DNA of 64,000 nt from Saprospiraceae bacterium (GTDB taxonomy: Bacteria > Bacteroidota > Bacteroidia > Chitinophagales > Saprospiraceae), in the NCBI GenBank assembly GCA_016710115.1, contig JADJLN010000001.1, positions 186,001-250,000 on the forward strand, written 5' to 3'. Within the stretch, counting starts at the first letter, position 1. Each line of letters starts with the position of its first letter. Below, piece after piece: positions 1 through 8,436 of this stretch. The position numbers and the translations under genes were made by a program. The notes beneath the pieces were generated by a model. The model ran no database searches. It was not told the DNA's origin and saw only the letters and a program-made list of their open reading frames with translations.

Positions 1-2
1 TT

Positions 3-206
3 CTTGACGGGGGTCAGTACACCATGGATATTTACAATCGGTGGGGTGAACGGGTCTTTTCTACCACGGATCCGGGCATTGGCTGGGACGGAAAACAAAG
101 CGGTGGAAAGGATGCTGCCCCCGGGGTGTATGTCTATCTCATTCGCGTCGTCGGGAGTGATGGTACCGAGACCACACGTACCGGTTCGTTGACCCTGTTG
201 CGCTAG
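3..206 (+). CDS. C-terminal fragment of a T9SS substrate (gliding motility-associated C-terminal domain)
   Basis: The frame is open to the left window edge, so only the last 67 residues are present. They contain the hallmark IYNRWGERVF followed by GWDGKQSGG and a GVYVYLIRV strand, which is the CHU_C / gliding-motility-associated C-terminal domain. In Bacteroidota this domain is a type B sorting signal that directs large, signal-peptide-bearing proteins through the type IX secretion system to the surface. The function of the missing N-terminal part cannot be told. The stop overlaps the end of the convergent TIGR02757 gene by four bases, so no terminator lies between them. Confidence 0.85.
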   Translation, partial: LDGGQYTMDIYNRWGERVFSTTDPGIGWDGKQSGGKDAAPGVYVYLIRVVGSDGTETTRTGSLTLLR

Positions 207-1003
207 GGACCGGGTTTCTCGAGTACGCCGATACCAAAGAGAGCAAAGTCATAACGAACCGGGTCATCCGGATCGATCAACCGGAGAAAATCGGTGATTT
301 CCACAGCGGCCAGCCAATCTCGTTGTTTTCGTTTCAGGATGCCCATTCGGCGAGCCACACGTTCTACATGCACATCCAGCGGAATCACCAATTGGTCGGG
401 GCGAATACCTTTCCATATTCCCAGGTCAACGCCCCGGTCATCCTGTCGCACCATCCATCGGAGAAACATATTCAACCGTTTGCAGGATGATTTTCGAAAT
501 GGAGCCGGGATGTGTTTTCGGGTCCGATCCGGGGCATGGTCCAGAGAAAAGAAATGTCGGTGAAAGGCGTTCAAAGCCTGTTCTGTGGTGGGCTGGTCGG
601 GATGATAACCCAGCAGAAAGGCATCCTCCAGGCTCTCGTAGCGGGTATAGTGATACCGAAAGAAGGACATGAAATACAGGAGATCGACGTCGTTGAATGT
701 GCGATGTCGGAAGTGGAGCATGCGTGCAAGGTCCTTCTCCGTGTGGTGCATGATAAAAGAGTGGGGTGACCCATCCATCAGATCGACCAGTTCCTGAGCC
801 TTGTTCAGGATGGTCTTTCGCTGGCCCCAGGCCAGGACGGCTGTCCACAACCCCATGATCTCCCGATCCTGCGGGGTTTTCATCTGGTGAACAATGGATA
901 TCGGGTCGGCCGGGATGAAGGACGGTTGATTATAGAGGTCAACGGCAGTGTCCAGGGTGGTCTGGATCTGCTGTAGTCTCGAGTTTGGAATGCGGGCCGA
1001 CAA
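203..1003 (-). CDS. TIGR02757 family protein (DUF2400)
   Basis: The 266-residue protein matches the TIGR02757/DUF2400 family in length and in landmark segments: DPISIVHQMKTPQDREIMGL near residue 34, AVLAWGQRKTIL, and a C-terminal region with QLVIPLDVHVERVARRMGIL. The VPLDVHV-type motif recalls the metal-site helix of helix-hairpin-helix DNA glycosylases, but no enzymatic role is established for the family. No signal peptide or membrane segment is visible, so it is probably cytoplasmic. It is transcribed towards the window edge and has its own roughly 100-base upstream spacer. Identity is firm, function unknown. Confidence 0.85.
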   Translation of the reverse strand: MSARIPNSRLQQIQTTLDTAVDLYNQPSFIPADPISIVHQMKTPQDREIMGLWTAVLAWGQRKTILNKAQELVDLMDGSPHSFIMHHTEKDLARMLHFRHRTFNDVDLLYFMSFFRYHYTRYESLEDAFLLGYHPDQPTTEQALNAFHRHFFSLDHAPDRTRKHIPAPFRKSSCKRLNMFLRWMVRQDDRGVDLGIWKGIRPDQLVIPLDVHVERVARRMGILKRKQRDWLAAVEITDFLRLIDPDDPVRYDFALFGIGVLEKPGP

Positions 1004-1106
1004 ATCTTTCCCTTTTTTACAATTCTGATGACTCTTGCATCATAAAACGCAAGAGGTGGACGTTACATCCCTGCCAACAAGTTGAAACAACCTAACCTCC
1101 CTCCCT

Positions 1107-1196
1107 ATGACCGTAACTCTCGTTTACGTGCTAGTACTGGCTATTCTCTTTCTGGCCAAAAAAGCCATCGTTGGACAGCAGACAGTCATTAAATAA
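1107..1196 (+). pseudogene. Truncated N-terminus resembling an SPFH/stomatin-type membrane protein
   Basis: A 29-codon frame begins with ATG and reads as one hydrophobic helix (LVYVLVLAILFLAKKAIVG) followed by QQTVIK and a stop. A short membrane helix followed by a QQ-(A/T)-V-I stretch is how stomatin/SPFH proteins begin, where ERLGKF normally follows. Here the frame ends within the convergent glycosyltransferase gene (8-base overlap). I read it as the remnant of a truncated gene, or a small membrane peptide in its own right. It is too short for standard gene calling. The family link is inference from a few residues. Confidence 0.35.
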
Positions 1197-1938
1197 GTTG
1201 TTTATAGATCCGGAAGGATGCCCACCCCCAACGTTGGAGCAGGTGACTGAAGGACACCCTCAACACGCCTAATCCATAAGTCACCGACCGTCGGAAATTG
1301 ATGGAGCTGGCTTCTTCGAAGTACTTGGTCGGGCAGGTCACCTCGCCGATGTCAAATCCGGCATAGATGATCTGGGACAACATCTCATTGTCAAAGACAA
1401 AATCATCCGAATTCTCATTGAAGTTGATGGTCCGCAGGACCTTGCCGCTGAAGGCCCGGTACCCGGTGTGGTATTCCGACAGCTTGTAGTTGATCAGGAT
1501 ATTCTGGGTGAGGGTGAGGATGCGGTTGGCGATGTATTTGTACATAGGCATGCCGCCACGCAGGGCGCCCTTGCCGAGGATGCGGGATCCCAGTACGACC
1601 GGATAGAGATCATCCCCGATGATGTTGACCATGCTCGGAATGAGCAGAGGCGTGTACTGATAATCCGGATGCAGCATGATCACGATATCGCCGCCCAGCT
1701 CCAGTGCCCGGTTGTAGAGCGACTTCTGGTTGCCCCCGTAACCTTTGTTCTGTTCATGGACGATGACATGCTCGATGCCGATCTGGCGGGCCACCTCCGC
1801 AGTATTGTCGCGGCTGGCATCGTCGCAGAGGATCACCTCGTCGACCAGGTCGAAGGGGATCTCATCATAGGTCTTCTTGAGGGTGGCGGCAGCGTTGTAG
1901 GCGGGCAGCACGACCACCACCTTTTTTCCTTTATACAT
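1189..1938 (-). CDS. Family 2 glycosyltransferase (dolichyl-phosphate mannosyltransferase-like)
   Basis: A 249-residue GT-A fold glycosyltransferase. The nucleotide-binding start VVVLPAYNA lies at residues 7-15, the DDAS motif at 39-42, NKGYGGNQ at 64-71, and HPDYQY at 90-95 stands in place of the usual DxD metal site. No C-terminal membrane helices are present, unlike many DPM1-like enzymes, so it is likely a soluble or peripheral membrane enzyme moving a sugar from a nucleotide donor to a lipid carrier or glycan. The acceptor cannot be told. Its 3' end overlaps the truncated SPFH-like fragment, and its 5' side abuts an odd G/T homopolymer tract. Confidence 0.85.
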   Translation of the reverse strand: MYKGKKVVVVLPAYNAAATLKKTYDEIPFDLVDEVILCDDASRDNTAEVARQIGIEHVIVHEQNKGYGGNQKSLYNRALELGGDIVIMLHPDYQYTPLLIPSMVNIIGDDLYPVVLGSRILGKGALRGGMPMYKYIANRILTLTQNILINYKLSEYHTGYRAFSGKVLRTINFNENSDDFVFDNEMLSQIIYAGFDIGEVTCPTKYFEEASSINFRRSVTYGLGVLRVSFSHLLQRWGWASFRIYKQLI

Positions 1939-2005
1939 GGGTCAACCAGTTGTTTCGCCCTGCAAAGGACCGGAATTTTCCGACTTCAACTCAAATCGAA
2001 GGGGT

Positions 2006-2076
2006 GACTCGGGTGGGGGTTGGTTTTTTGGTGGGGGGTTTTTTTTTTTTTTTTTTGGGTGGGGGTTTTTTGGAAG
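2006..2076 (+). repeat. G/T homopolymer tract
   Basis: About 70 bases made almost only of G and T, including an uninterrupted run of 18 T (2039-2056) flanked by runs of 5-6 G and 6 T. It lies between the start of the glycosyltransferase gene and the end of terC, both on the minus strand. No hairpin is visible. Runs this long are uncommon in bacterial DNA and hard to sequence, so length and even content here are uncertain. Confidence 0.7.
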
Positions 2077-2105
2077 GAACGTTTATTTTCATGCTTTAGT
2101 GGAAT

Positions 2106-3064
2106 TTATTCCTCGTAGCGCGCATTCGCAAACAGACTCGCCACCACGCCCACGAGAAGTGCTCCGCCGATAAAGGCCAGTGATGCCCATTCCGGCAGGT
2201 GAATATATCCGTGGGAGACCATTTTCAATCCGACGAACAGCAGGATGGCTATGACGCTGTATTTGAGCAACTTGAATTTGTCCAGTACGGCAGCCAGCAT
2301 GAAATACATGGAGCGCAGACCCAGGATCGCAAAAATGTTGCTGGTGAAAATGAGGAAGGGGTCGGTGGTGATGGAGAAGATGGCTGGTATGCTGTCAAGG
2401 GCAAAGAGGATGTCAGTCGTCTCGATCATCAGCAGGGTGAGCAGGAGGGGTGTGCCCAACAGGATCTTCCCGCGTTTGATCAGAAATTGCTGACCATAGA
2501 AACCGCGTGTGATAGGAAGCACTTTACGGACCCGGCGCAGCAACCAGTTGTTTTTCAGATCGACTTCATCCTCATCTTTCGTGGCCCACATTTTCAGTGC
2601 GGCATAGATAATGAATGCGCCGAAGATGTAGATCAGCCAGGTAAAGCGCTGGATCAGGGCGACCCCGGCGGAGATCATGATGGCCCGGAAGATCACGGCT
2701 CGCAGGATACCCCAGAACAGTACCCGGTGCTGGTGTTCGAGGGCACCTTGAAGTAGGTGAAGATCAGGGCCATGACAAAGATATTGTCAAGGCTCAGGGA
2801 GAGTTCGAGCAGATAGCCGGTGAGGTAGAGGACAACGGCCCTTCCTCCGGGAATGAAATCACCCGTCAACTCTCGGATCCCGCTCCAGTCGTCGGTGTAG
2901 GCATAGTACACCACGATGCTGAACAGCAGGGAAAGTGAGATCCAGACAATGGACCAGGCCGTGGCTTCCTTGACCCGGATCTTTTCCGGTTCCTTGTGGA
3001 AAACGCCCAAATCCAGGGCCAGCGCAGCAGTAATCAAGACAAAAAAGCCGATCCAGAGAAGCAT
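2106..3064 (-). CDS. TerC family integral membrane protein (frameshifted in this assembly)
   Basis: Two overlapping reading frames together form one TerC-family protein of about 318 residues. The first part (2693-3064) starts MLLWIGFFVLITAALALDLG and runs to ELSLSLDNIFVMALIFTYF; the second (from about 2743 down to 2106) holds RFTWLIYIFGAFIIYAALKMW, the ETTDILFALDSIPAIFSIT signature and the final helices. The frame breaks in KVP: adding one C to the run at 2741-2743 gives KVPLEHQHRVLFWGIL, the usual family sequence. TerC proteins have 7-9 membrane helices with conserved Asp residues (SLDN, ALDSIPA) and are linked to metal ion homeostasis, such as manganese efflux and tellurite resistance. The substrate is not inferable here. 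Confidence 0.85.
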
Positions 3065-3099
3065 GTGGTCAGATTGCGGACGAAAGGTACAAGGAAAGC

Positions 3100-3518
3100 G
3101 CTGAGAGTTTCATGTTCCTGCGTTTCATGTTCCCTGTAGGTTTCAGGATTGGCAGACAATTTTTAACGTCTGGCCGCTTGCCTGTCGTAGGCACGGTTCA
3201 AGGTTCAAAGTCAGAGCTGGCGTTCTGACGTTTAAGGTTTACCGGGTAAAGGGTCCATGTCCCCCACTGACTCCACTTTCAAATCCGGAGACAACGGTGT
3301 TCATAAGCGTTTGGGGACGGAATGATCAAATGGAGAATACCGTCCGGTGCGTAAAACCGGGGGAGGCGGAGGTTTGCTTGTTCATTGATCTCGGTTTTCG
3401 GTCCTCAACCCCTAGTCCTCGGCCCCCCATTTCGATTTTCTCTTTCCGATTTCCCCCTTTCCTGCCTCTCCGGCAGGCTGGCTCTTTCCCACTTCCGCTT
3501 TCCCATTTCCACCTTCCC
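3100..3518. repeat. Heptamer-periodic intergenic repeats with embedded palindromes
   Basis: The spacer between terC and the PBP1A gene is built from degenerate 7-bp units. GTTTCAT/GTTCCTG-type units lie at 3107-3140, GGTTCAA units at 3195-3210, and ACTTCCG, CTTTCCC, ATTTCCA, CCTTCCC units near 3491-3518. Two small inverted repeats interrupt them: TGCCT/AGGCA at 3179-3193 and CCTGCC/GGCAGG at 3461-3477. No gene is seen in the roughly 450 bases. The same kind of array recurs at 5.9-6.3, 21.96-22.18 and 52.4-52.8 kb. Confidence 0.7.
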
Positions 3519-5847
3519 TCAGTCCCGTTTAAACACCCCGTCCCAGAAATCATCCCAGCTTTCCTTGCGCTCCCGTTTTTGAGCATCCGTTCATTGCGCT
3601 TGCGAATCCGTTCAGAGGCTTCGCTTGGTGTGTGATTGTTTGGTGCGGTTTCGGCCGTTGGTTCCGCTTTATCTTTCAGTCCCAGCCATTCCAGCAGGCC
3701 GGGGTCATCATCGACATAAACTGGTGCTTCAGGGAGGTAAGGCGGACAGTCCAGACTGGCAGCGACATACTCCGGAATGGGCGCAAACGGCGTTTTGACA
3801 AGGGTTCGCAACGATTCATCCTTGACAGCAGCTTGCATCATTCGGGCAAAAATGGGCATGGCTGATCGCCCGCCGGAACCGATGGCTAAGTACTTGAAAT
3901 GAACGACGGGTAATTCGGCACCTACCCATACGGAGGTGACCAAACGGGGGTTGAAACCGGCAAACCACCCATCGGCCTGGTCCTGGGTAGTTCCCGTCTT
4001 TCCGGCCAGAGGGCCGGTCAGCCCATAGGTATAGCGGAGGGCACGCGCAGTACCACTGTCCACCGCCATCTCCAGTGCACTGCGCAGGATCATGGCCGTC
4101 TCCGGATTCATGGCGCGGTCAAACAGTGCCTGGTTCTCCTCTTGCGTGTAGGTATAGAGCACCTCACCACTGGCTGTTTCGATCTGTTCGAGCCAGTACC
4201 AATGTGGACGGATGCCATCCAGAGCGATGGTGCCAAAAAGGCTGAGCAACTCCATTGGAGAAGCCTCACCCGTTCCCAGGGCAATGGACGGCACTTCTGG
4301 AATACGGCCTTTCAGCCCACAACGACGGGCCATATCGATCACCGGTTCCACACCTGTCTCCATGATCAGACTGGCCGATATGGTGTTCAATGATTGGCTG
4401 AGAGCACCAGCCATGGAATACACCCCGCCATATTCGTTGGACGCGTTGCGCGGCTCCCAATCCTGATGATCGGGATAGGTGACCAGTTGATTGTCAAAAT
4501 AGTCGCAGGGCATAAACCCGGCCTCCAGGGCGGCAGCGTAGATCAGGGGTTTGAACGTGGATCCAACCTGACGGCGGGCCAGTACATGGTCGTACTGGAA
4601 AAACTGCTGATTGATCCCGCCCACCCAGGCCTTGATCCGACCTTCGACAGGATCACCGGAGACCAACCCGGTGTGCAACAGGCTCAGGGCATAGCGCAAC
4701 GAGTCTCGGGGTGTCCATTCCCGGCGTGCAGGTCCCTGCCAGGTGAAGATCTGCATATTGACCTTCCTGCGGAACATGGCCTCCAGCTCCTTGTCTGAAA
4801 GGCCCTCTTCTTTCCCTTTTTGCCAGCGCTTGCTGGATCGCATCGCCTGATCCAGGATGGCATCAGACCCCCAGGGTTTGCCCCCTTTCCACTCCCGGTC
4901 GAAGGCGGATTGCAGGACAATCATGTGCTTGGTCATGGCTTCCTCGGCATAGCGTTGGAGGCGACTGTTCAGCGTGGTTTTGATGCGCAGTCCGTCTGTG
5001 TAAAGATTGTATCGGCTGCCATCGGGTTTGCGAAGATCCTGAAGGATACTATCCACCTGAAGGCGAAGATGTTCGCGGAAATAAGTGGCCAGTCCCTCAT
5101 TTTGGTTTTCCCTGGTGTAGTGGATGCCCAGGGGCAATGCTTTCAACCGGGCACTTTCACGGGAAGCCAGGTTGCCCTGGTTTTGCATCCTGTTCAGAAC
5201 GGTGTTGCGTCGGTCAAGCGCGCGCTTGGGGTTGCGTACAGGATGGTAGAGCGAGTTGCCTTTGAGCATGCCCACCAGGAGGGCGGCCTCCTGTGTTTGC
5301 AGATTCTTTGCGGCTTTTCCAAAGTATCTGCGGGAATGGGCAATGATCATTTCCCGGATCTTGTTGACCGGTACGGACAGCCAGCCATGGTCTTTGCGGG
5401 GATAGAGATTTTTAGCCAGTTGCTGGCTGAGCGTACTGCCACCTCCCTGCGACAGGTCTCGCCCGAGGAAGGTGCGGATGAACACCCGGCCCAGGCTGAT
5501 CCAGTCGATGCCCCGGTGCTCGAAGAAGCGGGCATCCTCCGTGGCCACGAGCGCCTTTTGCACCCAGGGACTGATGCGATCGTTGTCGACGATGACCCGG
5601 TTTTCGAGATAGTATTTTCCCAGGATGACACCATCTTCAAGAGGACTTCAGATGCCCGGTGTTGCCGGATATGGGCCAGCTCAGTGCGTGGCGGCAGATC
5701 GCCGAACCACCCCCAGAAGATACCGGCAATCAACAGCAGGACCAGGCCCAATCCAGCTAGACCGGCATACAGGGTGTACCTGAGGACGGTGCGCATTCGT
5801 GGAGAGAGCCTGGACGCCGATGGTTTCTTTTGCGCTGGTCGCGCCAT
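3519..5847 (-). CDS. Class A penicillin-binding protein, PBP1A type (frameshifted twice in this assembly)
   Basis: Bifunctional peptidoglycan glycosyltransferase/transpeptidase of about 775 residues. The first frame (5847 down to about 5643) gives a short cytoplasmic tail and one membrane anchor. The second frame gives EDARFFEHRGID and GGSTLSQQLAKNLY of the GT51 domain, then SxxK (GSTFKP), SxN (SQSLN) and KTGTT of the transpeptidase. Inserting one base near 5637-5643 joins them (EDGVILGKYYLENR follows). A second one-base gain in the T run at 3576-3580 restores the ending KESWDDFWDGVFKRD with stop at 3519; without it the frame runs on into heptamer repeats to 3326. It acts at the outer face of the inner membrane in cell wall synthesis. 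Confidence 0.9.
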
Positions 5848-5879
5848 GTTCTGGGAGGTTGCGAGTGTGGAACGAAGTG

Positions 5880-6340
5880 CAAGGTAGGATATTATGGATT
5901 TTCAGGATATCATGAGAAATTTCAAATGTCAAACACCCGGGAAAAATTCCAAGCACCAAATCACAAAGAAATTACAATGACCACGGGGGGGGGGCAGGGA
6001 CCAACTGAATCAGGGAAAGGTCAAGACGGACAACGTAGAAAAGACAACCGACAACCGACAACAGAGACAAACACCAAATCCGAAATCCACATAACTGAAC
6101 CACGTTTACCGATCAATGAACTGTTGCCTAGCAATCAAAGTACTATACCTTGAACCTTGAACAGGCGCTCGAAAGAGCGCCGCTTGAACCTTGAACAGCC
6201 CAACCTGTATCAACCAACTGTATTCAGGGATAGGTCAAACGGACAACCGACAACTGACAACCGACAACCGACAACCGACAACCGACTGGGGTCATTCCAA
6301 AGCGAAACCAGGAACCAGAAACCAGGAACCCGAAACGTTC
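5880..6340. repeat. Heptamer-periodic repeat region with a GAAA-loop hairpin
   Basis: This 490-base spacer upstream of the PBP1A gene contains several runs of 7-bp units: AAATTTC/AAATGTC near 5924, GACAACC units at 6043-6063, TTGAACC units at 6149-6163 and 6183-6196, six GACAACC/T units in perfect phase at 6242-6283, and GGAACCA-like units at about 6305-6335. Between the two TTGAACC runs sits a perfect 7-bp stem (GGCGCTC 6164-6170, GAGCGCC 6175-6181) closed by a GAAA loop. No coding region is supported; frames that cross it only read out the repeat. Confidence 0.75.
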
Positions 6341-6775
6341 TCATGTGATCACCGTGGCCACAAGATGTCTGGCTCCACCGCGATTGCGAAACTCACACAG
6401 ATAGATCCCCTGCCAGGAGCCCAGGGCCAGACGACCATGTACGATCGGCATACTGATGGATGAACCCGCAATGACCGATTTGACATGGGCAGGCATATCA
6501 TCCGGCCCTTCGAGAGTGTGGGTCAGAAACGGCATGTTCTCCGGAACAAGGTGATTGAAGACCGCTTCAAAATCGACCGGGACATCCGGATCAGCGGCTT
6601 CGTTGATGGCCAATCCGGCAGATGTGTGCTGGATGTACAGGTGGAGAATACCGGACTCCGGGAGGGGCCCCACCTGGTCAAGTACAAGTGAAGTGATCAC
6701 ATGAAAGCCCCGGGAAAAGGGAGGAAGTGTAAAAGGTGCTGACGTGTCATGTGGATTCCGGACTGGAATGGTCAA
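6341..6775 (-). CDS. YjbQ family protein (UPF0047)
   Basis: The 144-residue protein carries the YjbQ/UPF0047 core: SRGFHVIT, then LYIQHTSAGLAINEAADPDV, EGPDDMPAHVKSVIAGSS, and GSWQGIYLCEFRNRGG near the C-terminus. The family forms trimeric beta-sandwich proteins with a conserved His (HTSA, DDMPAHVK) site. Some members have secondary thiamine-phosphate synthase activity in vitro, but the natural role is unclear. It has about 20 more N-terminal residues than E. coli YjbQ, so the true start may be internal. It is cytoplasmic by appearance. Its start lies next to the divergent small membrane protein gene. Confidence 0.9.
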   Translation of the reverse strand: MTIPVRNPHDTSAPFTLPPFSRGFHVITSLVLDQVGPLPESGILHLYIQHTSAGLAINEAADPDVPVDFEAVFNHLVPENMPFLTHTLEGPDDMPAHVKSVIAGSSISMPIVHGRLALGSWQGIYLCEFRNRGGARHLVATVIT

Positions 6776-6817
6776 ATTTCGTCAACAGATCGTACTTTTG
6801 CCATCAAATCTGCATTC

Positions 6818-6973
6818 ATGGAGCAAAGTACGACATCAACGACAGGGGCCTGGTTGCTCTTTCTTGTATCCACTGTCGCCACCATCGCCTTGTTAATCAT
6901 TAAACCGGAATGGTTTTGGGTTACCCTGCCGTTTATGCTGACCTCCCTGGTCAAGGCCATGCGCGCGATGTAA
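6818..6973 (+). CDS. Small membrane protein of unknown function
   Basis: A 51-residue frame starting at the ATG of MEQSTTST. It has two predicted hydrophobic stretches (AWLLFLVSTVATIALLI and WFWVTLPFMLTSLV) linked by KPEW, and ends KAMRAM. An earlier in-frame ATG at 6749 would add a polar leader and overlap yjbQ, so the internal start is preferred. The stop at 6971-6973 is followed at 6982 by a possible TTG start of the BamA-like gene, consistent with translational coupling. It resembles the small membrane proteins common in Bacteroidota; no family recognised. Confidence 0.5.
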   Translation: MEQSTTSTTGAWLLFLVSTVATIALLIIKPEWFWVTLPFMLTSLVKAMRAM

Positions 6974-6981
6974 TCCGGCTT

Positions 6982-8436
6982 TTGATCCGCCCCTTCCTTC
7001 CTGGTCGTCCTTCCTTGCTGGCAGGCCGTTGCTTCCAGACAGCACTTGCTCTGGGGTTTGCTTTTCTTTGGATACCTGCTCTACTCTGGAGCCAGGACTC
7101 CCTGTATGTCGGCGATTATCAGATTCTTGGAAACAAACGAACCAGGGCATCAGTCATCCTTCGGGAAATGACCCTTCAGCCCGGGCAACGCGTACACCCC
7201 GACGATGTCGCTGTGGCATTGGCCGAAAGCGAACGCCTGCTGGGGAACACCGCTTTGTTTGTTCATGCCCGGGTCAAACCCTGTGCCACCAAGACTGACA
7301 CGTTATTGATCTGTATTGAGGTGCGGGAAGCCTGGTATATCTTTCCAATTCCCATTTTCGAGTTGGCCGATCGGAATTTCAATGTCTGGTGGAAGGATTT
7401 TGAACGCGACTTCAACCGGGTCAACTACGGCATGTACCTCAATCATTACAATCTGACAGGATGGGGTGACTTGCTCAAACTCAAGATCCAGGGAGGATAT
7501 TCCCACAAATATGAAGTGGCCTATGATCTTCCCCAATTGCCGGGAAATCCCAGGTGGGGAGTCGGGTTTCTGGCGTTTTATCAACGCTTCCGGGAGATCA
7601 ATTACGGTGCCGGGAAGGACCGCCAGCTGTTCTTTCGGGATTTCAATCGATGGATGCTGAAGAAGGTCCAGCTGCAGACCCATGTGCGGTACCGACCTCA
7701 CTTGCGGTGGCGGTTTGCGATGGGCCTGAGTTACAAACAGGTGGCTGTTGATCCACAGGTCGTCCAGGAGCTCAACCCGGCGTATTTCAATCAGCCTGGA
7801 ACGGAGATCAGCTACCTGTCCCTCTGGGGTCAGGCATCCCTGGATCAAGTGGATGATCGTCCGTATCCGTTCAGAGGGTATGCCTGGAATGGGGAGATGG
7901 TCAAGGAGGGCTTCGGTCTGTTGAACCAACGAAACCGCTGGTGGGTGGAATCTGCGCTGGCGGCATATTCACCTACAGGATGGGGCCACGGATTTGAATG
8001 GCTGGCCCGTGGCCGTGTGCAGCTCTTGAGGACCAATCCTGGCAATTACGATTACCAGGCACTTGGATATGGTCAGCGACTGGTACGGGGATATGAACAT
8101 TATGTGGTCGATGGGATGGACTTCGCGTTGATCCAGGCAGCATGGCGAATCCGGTTGTGGGAGAAGGATGTCTCATTGCCATGGCCGACCTGGTTTCCGA
8201 TGACCTCCTTTTCTTCTGTGCCCATTCGCATCTATGCCCATGTCCACACCGATCATGCTGTGGTTCACGATCCCTATTTTTTTGAAACGAATCCACTGCG
8301 CGACAAGTGGTTGATGTCAGCTGGTGTGGGTCTCGATCTCCGGTTTTTCTATGATGACATCTTTTCCTTTCGGTGGAATGTGAACGGACTCGGTGAGAAT
8401 GGTCTATTTTTACAAACGAGCTTTTCCGTACGATGA
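6982..8436 (+). CDS. BamA/TamA-like outer membrane protein with POTRA domain
   Basis: A roughly 484-residue outer membrane protein. A signal peptide (ALALGFAFLWIPALLWSQ) is followed by a POTRA-like segment (VGDYQILGNKRTRASVILRE, then LLGNTALFVHARVK) and a C-terminal region rich in amphipathic strands that ends in FLQTSFSVR, as expected for a barrel. This is the Omp85 layout, with one POTRA visible and not the five of BamA, so it is a short accessory Omp85 protein. The start is uncertain: the ATG at 6910 would put 38 residues before the signal peptide, whereas TTG 6982 gives a normal n-region. It overlaps nadK by four bases (ATGA) and opens a five-gene run. Confidence 0.75.
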   Translation: MIRPFLPGRPSLLAGRCFQTALALGFAFLWIPALLWSQDSLYVGDYQILGNKRTRASVILREMTLQPGQRVHPDDVAVALAESERLLGNTALFVHARVKPCATKTDTLLICIEVREAWYIFPIPIFELADRNFNVWWKDFERDFNRVNYGMYLNHYNLTGWGDLLKLKIQGGYSHKYEVAYDLPQLPGNPRWGVGFLAFYQRFREINYGAGKDRQLFFRDFNRWMLKKVQLQTHVRYRPHLRWRFAMGLSYKQVAVDPQVVQELNPAYFNQPGTEISYLSLWGQASLDQVDDRPYPFRGYAWNGEMVKEGFGLLNQRNRWWVESALAAYSPTGWGHGFEWLARGRVQLLRTNPGNYDYQALGYGQRLVRGYEHYVVDGMDFALIQAAWRIRLWEKDVSLPWPTWFPMTSFSSVPIRIYAHVHTDHAVVHDPYFFETNPLRDKWLMSAGVGLDLRFFYDDIFSFRWNVNGLGENGLFLQTSFSVR

